The notes under the pieces are model-generated. The model worked only from the letters and a program-made list of their open reading frames with translations. It made no database searches and had not been told where the DNA came from. This document shows, piece by piece, positions 1-5,026 of a stretch of DNA of 7,124 nt. The translations under genes and the position numbers were made by a program. The stretch is from Draconibacterium sp. (lineage in GTDB: Bacteria; Bacteroidota; Bacteroidia; Bacteroidales; Prolixibacteraceae), in assembly GCA_030595485.1 (NCBI GenBank), contig JAUVDE010000171.1:1-7124 (forward strand). The letters are read 5' to 3'. Within the stretch, counting starts at the first letter, position 1; each line of letters starts with the position of its first letter.

Positions 1-1046
1 GGTGTCGAACAATTTCGGTTTAAATCATCCAATTCGGCCCAAAAATTATCATGCTGAATAAATTCGGCAATTGACTTCGGAAGTCCGCTTAAACAGGATA
101 AGAATGTGGTCTCCTCCATCTTATAAAATGAATCTTTAACATCGAAAAATGCTTTTAAATCAACAAAAGCCTTGAAATTATAGGTTTGCCTTAAGTCTTC
201 CTCCCCTTTCATCCATTTTTGCAAAACGGGTCCTGTTCCAAAAGGAACTCTATCCGATAAACGAGCTGATGGCCAAACCTTAGTCTTAGTAATTTCGCCA
301 ACCTTTCCCATTTGTACCAGGTTTTGTAAGAAATAAAAATCTTCACCTGCTTGTCTACGATTCATTCCGCCACGTTTTACATAGGCCAGCGCCTTAACGG
401 TAAAAGCCGAACCAATGGTAAACATAGAATATGGATATCCTGTAAAATCTAAGGCCTGTTTATAATAGCTTAAATATTGCTCGTAAAGTTGGATTCCTTC
501 CAATTGAAGTTCGGGCAGACCCTGCTTTTGGTGCTCGAAAGCAAGTGTTGCTCCAACATCTTTGACATTATTTCTGAAATGATTTTCAATTTCACACAAA
601 TAATTATTTTCAACCAAAGTATCGGCATCTAACGATACCAAAATTCCATCTGGTTTTTCTAATAGCGAAAATCGTCGAACGGCTTCGTCCATTCCCTTTT
701 TTCGAGCCAATCCGGCTCCGGCCCACTTTTTCTGCAAGTTAACAGGACCTATCGCATAAAAAGTAACCCGATCATTATTCTGCGTATCAATCCACTTTTC
801 AAGTTCTGCTTTTGTGTTTCTATTAAAGCTTTTAATCTCGTCTGATGCAATTTCAGAATGATTCAGCAGAACAATAACCTCAACGAGCACATTGGGCAAA
901 TTACAATCTTTAAGCGACTCCAGGGTTTGTATAATTTCGGGTTCGCAATAACATGGAATCACTACAATTATACCGACTCCGGTTTCCGGCGTACGACTTA
1001 TTAAAGCTTTATTGTTATTCTTCGCGAGGTATTTATTTGCAAACAT
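1..1046 (-). CDS. Family 2 glycosyltransferase (3' end cut off by window edge)
   Basis: This gene reads leftwards from an ATG at 1046 and is open for 348 codons to the window edge, so the C-terminus is missing. The N-terminal segment VIVVIP-like strand followed by CYCEPE (about residues 25-37) is the nucleotide-sugar-binding start of a GT-A fold. SLDADT (residues 138-143) carries the DxD metal-binding motif, and AGEDFYFLQNL (233-243) is the ED motif that usually supplies the catalytic base in GT2 enzymes. I see no signal peptide or membrane helix in the visible part, so it is probably a cytoplasmic or membrane-associated enzyme transferring a sugar to an unknown acceptor. The acceptor and sugar cannot be read from the sequence. 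It lies downstream of the ompH-like gene on the same strand, but a strong terminator lies between them and only 24 bases separate that terminator from the ATG. I found no well-formed promoter in that gap. The family call is firm and the specific function is unknown. Confidence 0.88.
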   Translation of the reverse strand, partial: MFANKYLAKNNNKALISRTPETGVGIIVVIPCYCEPEIIQTLESLKDCNLPNVLVEVIVLLNHSEIASDEIKSFNRNTKAELEKWIDTQNNDRVTFYAIGPVNLQKKWAGAGLARKKGMDEAVRRFSLLEKPDGILVSLDADTLVENNYLCEIENHFRNNVKDVGATLAFEHQKQGLPELQLEGIQLYEQYLSYYKQALDFTGYPYSMFTIGSAFTVKALAYVKRGGMNRRQAGEDFYFLQNLVQMGKVGEITKTKVWPSARLSDRVPFGTGPVLQKWMKGEEDLRQTYNFKAFVDLKAFFDVKDSFYKMEETTFLSCLSGLPKSIAEFIQHDNFWAELDDLNRNCST

Positions 1047-1070
1047 TGGCGTAAAGCTACAATTTGTTGC

Positions 1071-1097
1071 AAAAAAAATCCGGGCATTACCCGGATT
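1071..1097 (-). terminator. Rho-independent terminator after the ompH-like gene
   Basis: On the minus strand a perfect 8-bp stem (AATCCGGG paired with CCCGGATT, at 1090-1097 and 1077-1084) closes a 5-base loop and runs straight into eight T residues (1078-1071). This is a textbook intrinsic terminator. It starts 24 bases after the ompH-like stop codon, so it should end that transcript before the glycosyltransferase gene. Confidence 0.88.
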
Positions 1098-1120
1098 CTT
1101 TTCTATAATCAAATAATATT

Positions 1121-1717
1121 TTATTCCGTTTTACCGGCTTCGTATCTTTCGTTAAGCACTTCTAAAACTTTAGCAGTAATGTTATGCGTTTCGTCACCTA
1201 TCAATACATTCGAACCATTAATTACATAATCGTAACCTGCTTGCTCGTTATATTCCTTCACGTATTCCATAACATTATCTAAAATCTTTTGGTTATTTTC
1301 CTGCTGAATTCCAGATAGCTTAGTCGACAACTCCTGATCTAATTTTACAATCTCCTGCTCTTTTCCAACCAAACGATCGCGCTCTTGTACTGCTCGTTGC
1401 TCAGTTAAGAAACCTCCACGTTGTAATTTTTCCTGAAAAGCTGCTGCTTCTTTTTCAAAAACTTGGCGTTTAAGACCATATTCTGTTGTATACGCTTCTT
1501 GCTTTTTGGTAAAATCTTCGTGTAAATCTTGTGATAAGTTGTAGTTAAGAATTACCGAATCGGCTTTTAAATAAGCAATTTTAAGTCCTCCTGTACTTGC
1601 TACACGTTCAATTTTATCACCTTGTCCACTATTGCTACTACCTGTAAAATGCAAAACATACAATACGGCTACGGCAACAAATAAAACTACACTTACAACT
1701 AACGATGTTCCTTTCAT
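1121..1717 (-). CDS. OmpH/Skp-family periplasmic chaperone, membrane-anchored
   Basis: The 198-residue protein starts with a positively charged residue and one hydrophobic segment (about residues 5-24), which acts as a signal peptide or signal anchor directing the rest to the periplasm. KIAYLKADSVILNYNLSQDL (46-65) is the strand-turn opening typical of OmpH/Skp proteins. Residues about 65-155 are a long charged coiled coil rich in E, K and Q, the tentacle that holds unfolded outer-membrane proteins. The closing YDYVINGSNVLIGD and ITAKVLEVLN (162-189) rebuild the small beta body. Length and order fit the family. No clear cleavage site follows the hydrophobic segment, so the protein may stay tethered to the inner membrane. 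In many Bacteroidota the main ompH copies sit next to bamA; this one stands alone. It has its own promoter and terminator, and AAAGAG just before the ATG could serve as a ribosome binding site. Confidence 0.88.
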   Translation of the reverse strand: MKGTSLVVSVVLFVAVAVLYVLHFTGSSNSGQGDKIERVASTGGLKIAYLKADSVILNYNLSQDLHEDFTKKQEAYTTEYGLKRQVFEKEAAAFQEKLQRGGFLTEQRAVQERDRLVGKEQEIVKLDQELSTKLSGIQQENNQKILDNVMEYVKEYNEQAGYDYVINGSNVLIGDETHNITAKVLEVLNERYEAGKTE

Positions 1718-1819
1718 CTCTTTCTATTTTTTACTTCAACGGTAATTAAACAAATACTTCGAACTTTGTTGTTCCCCGTATTTACGTCAATTTGTTTTGG
1801 TTTATTATTTAAATCCCGA

Positions 1820-1848
1820 CAAAGATAATTTTTTAGTTGAAACTCAAT
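1820..1848 (-). promoter_or_regulatory. Bacteroidota-type promoter of the ompH-like gene
   Basis: The minus strand reads TATCTTTG at 1827-1820, an exact match to the TAnnTTTG -7 consensus, with ATTG at 1848-1845 as a partial -33 element 17 bases upstream. Transcription would start near 1814, leaving a 5' leader of roughly 95 bases before the ATG at 1717. The -7 match is exact, while the -33 element is weaker and its spacing slightly short. Confidence 0.55.
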
Positions 1849-1938
1849 AGACCTATTTAACACTTTTTTTATCTATTTAAGAATCAACAACATCCTGAAA
1901 AACCTGCATTAAATCATAGTGCTTGGCTGATAAACATC

Positions 1939-1971
1939 ATTGAATTAAACTTGCTTGTGGTGCTATTTTTA
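1939..1971 (+). promoter_or_regulatory. Candidate promoter of the proline dehydrogenase gene
   Basis: ATTG at 1939-1942 and TATTTTTA at 1964-1971 are separated by 21 bases. Each differs by one base from the Bacteroidota TTTG / TAnnTTTG elements. Transcription would begin near 1976, about 30 bases before the ATG at 2006. This is a weak match and is offered as the best candidate in the 1849-2005 stretch. Confidence 0.3.
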
Positions 1972-2005
1972 CGGCGGACAGAAAATTTATCACTTAAAAA
2001 TAGAA

Positions 2006-2917
2006 ATGTTGAATAAGTTAATAGCAAATATAATACCCTACATGCCAAAAAAATTGGTGTGGGTATTCTCCAAAAGGTACATTGCCGGCGAAACAATGGA
2101 AGAAGGTTTATTGGCTTCGAAATTGTTAAATGAGAAAAACATTGAGGTTACAGTTGATATTTTAGGCGAGTTTATCAGCACCATCGACGAGGCTCAAAGG
2201 AATCGTGATGAGTACAAAGAGGTGATTGAACGATTTACTGCTGAAAATGTAAAAGGTAATTTCTCGGTAAAACCTACCATGTTTGGCTTGCTTATCGACA
2301 AAGAAGTTTGCTACAACTATGTTCGCGAAATTGTGCAGTTGGCTGCATCGAAAGATTCGTTTGTTCGAATTGATATGGAAGACTCGCAATGTGTTGATAT
2401 AGAAATGGATATTTTCCGTCGTTTGAGAACTGAATTCCCGAAACATGTAGGATTGGTTGTTCAGGCTTACATGCGAAGAACACTCAGTGATTTGGAAGCT
2501 CTTAATGATTTAAATACCGAGCTAAATCCAATTAGTTTCCGACTATGTAAAGGTATTTATGTTGAACCTGAAAACATTGCCTTCAAAGATTTTGACGAAG
2601 TAAGAGCCAATTTCCTTGCCGACTTAAAATATATGTTCGATAATAAAATGTATGTGGGAATTGCCACACACGATAAATACTTAGTTGAAGAAGCCATGAA
2701 ACTCATTAAGGAAATGAATATTCCGAAAAATATGTATGAGTTCCAGATGCTTTACGGAGTAACACCTGAATTGCGCCAGTCTGTAGTTGACGAGAAACAC
2801 TTAATGCGTGTTTATGTTCCCTATGGTTCGCAATGGTTTAACTACTCAACCCGAAGATTAAAAGAAAATCCAAAAATGGCTCAACATATAATTAAGGCAC
2901 TTTTTATAAGGGGGTAA
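2006..2917 (+). CDS. putB: Proline dehydrogenase, stand-alone PutB type
   Basis: This enzyme oxidises L-proline to delta-1-pyrroline-5-carboxylate, using FAD and passing electrons to the quinone pool; it is the first step of proline catabolism. The 303-residue protein follows the short monofunctional PutB pattern along its length: VTVDILGEF (48-56), SVKPTMFGL with the active-site Lys (87-95), RIDMED (121-126), VVQAY (151-155), RLCKGIY (179-185), ATHD (220-223), EFQMLYG (245-251), VYVPYG (269-274) and STRRLKENP (281-289). The double Arg 283-284 binds the proline carboxylate. I chose the ATG at 2006 over an in-frame TTG at 1955, because the extra 17 residues do not resemble the family and would begin upstream of the candidate promoter. 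No pyrroline-5-carboxylate dehydrogenase gene lies in the window, so the second step must be encoded elsewhere. The symbol follows the Bacillus-type homologue. Confidence 0.92.
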   Translation: MLNKLIANIIPYMPKKLVWVFSKRYIAGETMEEGLLASKLLNEKNIEVTVDILGEFISTIDEAQRNRDEYKEVIERFTAENVKGNFSVKPTMFGLLIDKEVCYNYVREIVQLAASKDSFVRIDMEDSQCVDIEMDIFRRLRTEFPKHVGLVVQAYMRRTLSDLEALNDLNTELNPISFRLCKGIYVEPENIAFKDFDEVRANFLADLKYMFDNKMYVGIATHDKYLVEEAMKLIKEMNIPKNMYEFQMLYGVTPELRQSVVDEKHLMRVYVPYGSQWFNYSTRRLKENPKMAQHIIKALFIRG

Positions 2918-2932
2918 TTTTTAGGAATTAAA

Positions 2933-2963
2933 GATAAAAGAATGGCAGTGTCATCCTTTTATT
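2933..2963 (+). terminator. Probable terminator stem-loop after proline dehydrogenase
   Basis: GATAAAAGAATG (2933-2944) pairs with CATCCTTTTATT (2952-2963) around a 7-base loop: 10 Watson-Crick pairs, one G-T pair and one mismatch. It begins 15 bases after the stop codon, and the descending arm is T-rich. The stem is AT-rich with no GC clamp and there is no clean run of T after it, so termination is plausible but would be weak. It lies between convergent genes and could serve either direction. Confidence 0.42.
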
Positions 2964-2992
2964 ATGCGCTATAAAATTTCAATGTCAATTAT

Positions 2993-3043
2993 TAAATATC
3001 CAATATGCATCCTTTGATTTGAGAATTTCATATTGGAAATTGA
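2993..3043. repeat. Imperfect inverted repeat between convergent genes
   Basis: A 15-base arm at 2993-3007 (core TCCAATATG) matches the reverse complement of 3029-3043 (core CATATTGGA) at 13 of 15 positions, with a 21-base spacer. It sits just beyond the 3' end of the nitroreductase gene and may act as a transcript-end structure or be a remnant of an intergenic repeat. There is no T tract on either side, so I do not call it an intrinsic terminator. Confidence 0.4.
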
Positions 3044-3056
3044 GTACTAGTAGCTT

Positions 3057-3626
3057 TTAAGCCTTCTTAATAATTATCTCATCCAATGGTCTTTTGGGCA
3101 CATGATGAACATCGTTTTTATCACGCCAATATTTAATGTCGTTTTCAGCCGTTTCCAAAATGACTTCCTCTACAGGTTTACCTAAGGCAATCATCCACAG
3201 TAGCTCTAAATTTTCGGAAAGATTAAATAAGCGCGATACCTTACTTTTTTTTACAGAACCAATCATACATCCACCAAAACCATCTTCCACTGCTCCCAAT
3301 AAAATACTTTGCATGGCTATTCCATCGTCGCAATAATGATTATCAGCAATTGTTTTGTCTTTTAAAACGGCTATATAAGCAACCGGTCGCTCCCCTTCTT
3401 CTGGTCCTTTCCAATCACTTAAGTAACCAGCCCAACCAAGGTGCTGAAAAATGCTAGTATTCATTTCTTCGGAAACGGAGAAAGCATATTTTAAAGGTTG
3501 TGCATTGCGAGCACTCGCCGACAACCGTGCCAGGTCAATCCATTTTTCAATTTGTTTTGCTGGAATTTTTACTGAAGAATTAAACCTGCGGTAGCTACGG
3601 TTTTTTAAAATCAATTCTCTAATCAT
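3057..3626 (-). CDS. Small nitroreductase-family FMN oxidoreductase
   Basis: The 189-residue protein has the layout of the FMN-dependent nitroreductase superfamily, whose members act as homodimers and reduce nitro groups, quinones, enones or flavins with NAD(P)H. NRSYRRF (9-15) provides the basic residues that contact the FMN phosphate, and SARNAQPLKY (38-47) is the second FMN-binding loop. DDGIAMQSILLGAVEDGFGGCMIGS (100-124) is the central helix followed by the Gly-rich turn, and IALGKP (146-151) is the typical late strand. The length is at the short end of the family. The substrate cannot be predicted. It is transcribed away from the GntR regulator from its own promoter, and its ATG lies 24 bases beyond the -7 element, so it is probably monocistronic. 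It converges with proline dehydrogenase and nothing links the two functionally. Confidence 0.88.
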   Translation of the reverse strand: MIRELILKNRSYRRFNSSVKIPAKQIEKWIDLARLSASARNAQPLKYAFSVSEEMNTSIFQHLGWAGYLSDWKGPEEGERPVAYIAVLKDKTIADNHYCDDGIAMQSILLGAVEDGFGGCMIGSVKKSKVSRLFNLSENLELLWMIALGKPVEEVILETAENDIKYWRDKNDVHHVPKRPLDEIIIKKA

Positions 3627-3649
3627 ACAATTTTGATTTTGTTTTTAAC

Positions 3650-3657
3650 CAAAGATA
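3650..3657 (-). promoter_or_regulatory. -7 element of the nitroreductase promoter
   Basis: The minus strand reads TATCTTTG at 3657-3650, an exact TAnnTTTG match and identical to the ompH-like -7 element. It predicts a start near 3644 and a leader of about 18 bases. No TTTG is present at the expected -33 distance. That position (around 3674-3681) is instead T-rich and falls within the left arm of the inverted repeat at 3671-3745. Confidence 0.5.
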
Positions 3658-3670
3658 TCGGAAAAAAGAA

Positions 3671-3745
3671 AAAGGATAAAAAGTGAAGCATAAAGAATTG
3701 CTGACCAAACTTAACCACTAGAAAAAACGCTTCACTCTATCCTTT
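3671..3745. repeat. Long imperfect inverted repeat in the divergent promoter region
   Basis: The left arm AAAGGATA-AAA-AGTGAAGC (3671-3689) pairs with the right arm GCTTCACT-C-TATCCTTT (3729-3745). Sixteen bases match perfectly in two blocks of eight, broken only by a 3-versus-1-base internal loop, and the arms are separated by 39 bases. The structure lies upstream of both predicted transcription starts (nitroreductase near 3644, gntR near 3876), so neither transcript should contain it. The left arm overlaps the -33 region of the nitroreductase promoter. It could be a two-part operator, a separate small transcript, or a remnant of a mobile element; the sequence does not decide. Confidence 0.65.
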
Positions 3746-3837
3746 GTTCCTAAAACGCGTCGATTGGTGTCCCTATTGTTTCAAGCCTAATTAATAAATG
3801 TTAAAACAGAAATATTGGTTAAATAAACTTTTATGTG

Positions 3838-3870
3838 TTTGATATGCTATCGATATTATTTTTAGTTTTG
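3838..3870 (+). promoter_or_regulatory. Bacteroidota-type promoter of the gntR-family regulator
   Basis: TTTG at 3838-3841 and TAGTTTTG at 3863-3870 are both exact matches to the -33 and -7 consensus elements, separated by 21 bases. Transcription should start near 3876, inside the CAGAACAG operator, giving a leader of about 40 bases. Confidence 0.72.
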
Positions 3871-3899
3871 TAGAACAGAACAGAATGCAAACTGTTCTG
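3871..3899 (+). promoter_or_regulatory. Operator at the gntR promoter (inverted CAGAACAG pair)
   Basis: CAGAACAG at 3876-3883 and its perfect reverse complement CTGTTCTG at 3892-3899 are separated by 8 bases. A third copy, TAGAACAG at 3871-3878 (7 of 8), overlaps the first. The site covers the predicted transcription start, which is where a repressor would block initiation. The same 8-mer recurs at the xylulokinase promoter, so the likely ligand is the adjacent GntR protein acting on its own gene. Confidence 0.65.
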
Positions 3900-3915
3900 C
3901 CAACTAACAACAACT

Positions 3916-4911
3916 ATGGGTATATTAAATTTTACAGTTGATAAGAACTCAAATGTTCTGAAATTTCAACAATTGGTTGATGCCATTATGGATTCAATCA
4001 GCCAAAATCAACTGAAACAAGGCGACATGCTTCCTTCGGTAAACCAAATTATGAAGGAGTGTCAACTTTCGCGTGACACCGTTTTTAAAGCTTATGCTGA
4101 ATTGAAAAAAAGAGGTGCTGTTGAATCGGTTCCGAACCGTGGCTATTTTGTTACGCGTAAAATCACCAAGGTTTTTCTTTTCCTCGATACTTTTAAAGCT
4201 TACAAAGAAGTGCTTTACCATTCTTTTCTGGGTAATCTTCCTAAAAACATTAGTGTCGATTTACATTTTCACCACTATAACATTGGTGTTTTTGAAAAAA
4301 TAATAAGCGAAAGTATTGGAAAATATAGCAAGTATGTTGTTATGAATTTCGACCACGCTAAAGTGCCAAAGATTATCGATAAAATACCTAATGACCAACT
4401 TTTGGTTATCGACTGGAATACAAATACAACAGAAAACCAATCAGTAGTGTATCAGGATTTTGGGAAATCGGTATTCTACTGTTTGAGCCGTAACCTTGAG
4501 ATTATTAAAAAGTACAACGAATTTACTTTTTTCTATCCTTCGTTTACCTATCACCCAAAAGAGGCACTTTACCATTTTAAAAAGTTCTGCGACAGTAATA
4601 ACATCAAATACAAAGTCATTTTTGATTTTGAGGAGATGAAGTTAAAAAAAGGAGATCTTTACTTCTTAGTAAGTGATCGTACACTCGCCCGTTTTCTCGA
4701 CCAGTGTTCTGATTTAAATTTTGAGCCAGGCAAAGAAGTAGGCGTAATTTCGTACAATGAAACTCCGATGAAAAAGTATGTTAAAAATGGGATTACTGTT
4801 ATTTCAACCGACTTTGAATTAATGGGACAAAAAGCTGCTGAGTTTGTAAGCACAGGAAAACCAGTGCGTTTTGAAGTCCCAACCCGTTTAAAAATACGCT
4901 CTTCAGTATAA
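3916..4911 (+). CDS. GntR-family transcriptional regulator with LacI-like sensor domain
   Basis: The 331-residue protein begins with a GntR-type winged helix (about residues 16-82). LPSVNQIMKECQLSRDTVFK (39-58) contains the helix-turn-helix, AYAELKKRGAVES (59-71) follows, and NRGYFVT (74-80) forms the wing. Residues about 85-331 look like a periplasmic-binding-protein fold of the LacI/GalR kind: strand KVFLFLDTF (85-93), YVVMNFDH (140-147), QLLVIDWN (161-168), GDLYFLVSDRTLARF (246-260), EVGVISYNETP (274-284) and TVISTDFELMGQKAAEF (294-310). This combination is common in sugar-responsive regulators of Bacteroidota. It lies directly upstream of the xylulokinase, and CAGAACAG operators occur at both promoters. 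The inferred role is an autoregulated repressor released by a pentose or a derivative. The inducer is not known, and activation cannot be excluded. Confidence 0.88.
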   Translation: MGILNFTVDKNSNVLKFQQLVDAIMDSISQNQLKQGDMLPSVNQIMKECQLSRDTVFKAYAELKKRGAVESVPNRGYFVTRKITKVFLFLDTFKAYKEVLYHSFLGNLPKNISVDLHFHHYNIGVFEKIISESIGKYSKYVVMNFDHAKVPKIIDKIPNDQLLVIDWNTNTTENQSVVYQDFGKSVFYCLSRNLEIIKKYNEFTFFYPSFTYHPKEALYHFKKFCDSNNIKYKVIFDFEEMKLKKGDLYFLVSDRTLARFLDQCSDLNFEPGKEVGVISYNETPMKKYVKNGITVISTDFELMGQKAAEFVSTGKPVRFEVPTRLKIRSSV

Positions 4912-4936
4912 TATGTTTTAAAACACTTTTCCTGAT

Positions 4937-4967
4937 TTTGAAACAACAGCAATAGCACATATATTTG
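4937..4967 (+). promoter_or_regulatory. Bacteroidota-type promoter of the xylulokinase operon
   Basis: TTTG at 4937-4940 and TATATTTG at 4960-4967 match both consensus elements exactly, with 19 bases between them. The predicted start is near 4973, at the first CAGAACAG copy, leaving a leader of about 54 bases. The kinase therefore has its own promoter rather than relying only on read-through from gntR. Confidence 0.75.
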
Positions 4968-4971
4968 CAAG

Positions 4972-4989
4972 CAGAACAGGACAGAACAG
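4972..4989 (+). promoter_or_regulatory. Operator at the xylulokinase promoter (direct CAGAACAG pair)
   Basis: Two perfect copies of CAGAACAG, at 4972-4979 and 4982-4989, point the same way and are offset by 10 bp, about one helical turn. The first copy begins 5 bases after the -7 element; at the gntR promoter the corresponding copy begins 6 bases after. The shared word and shared position support control by the neighbouring GntR protein. Confidence 0.65.
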
Positions 4990-5026
4990 CTCGACTTGAC
5001 AGTTTCACACTAAAAGACTTTATATC

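Noticed and set aside
841..860. CAGAACA within the glycosyltransferase gene as a further GntR operator
   Set aside because: It matches only seven bases, is single, lies inside a coding region, and is not beside a promoter.
1052..1059. TAGCTTTA on the minus strand as a -7 element for the glycosyltransferase
   Set aside because: It differs from the consensus, has no -33 partner at proper spacing, and would put the transcription start at the ATG itself.
2162..2483. Minus-strand open frames of 63 and 94 codons
   Set aside because: They are antisense shadows of the proline dehydrogenase gene and have no recognisable motif.
3671..3745. Invertible promoter segment flanked by inverted repeats, as in Bacteroides surface loci
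   Set aside because: The 39-base spacer is short for site-specific inversion, contains no clear TAnnTTTG promoter, and no recombinase gene is nearby.
4115..4303. Plus-strand 62-codon open frame with a hydrophobic look
   Set aside because: It is an out-of-frame overlap inside the gntR coding sequence; the Leu/Phe/Ile richness reflects the AT-rich codons of the real frame.
4914..4925. Perfect 12-base palindrome TGTTTTAAAACA just after the gntR stop codon
   Set aside because: It has no loop, is pure AT apart from its ends, and has no useful T tract. It could not make a terminator and is a common chance pattern in AT-rich DNA.
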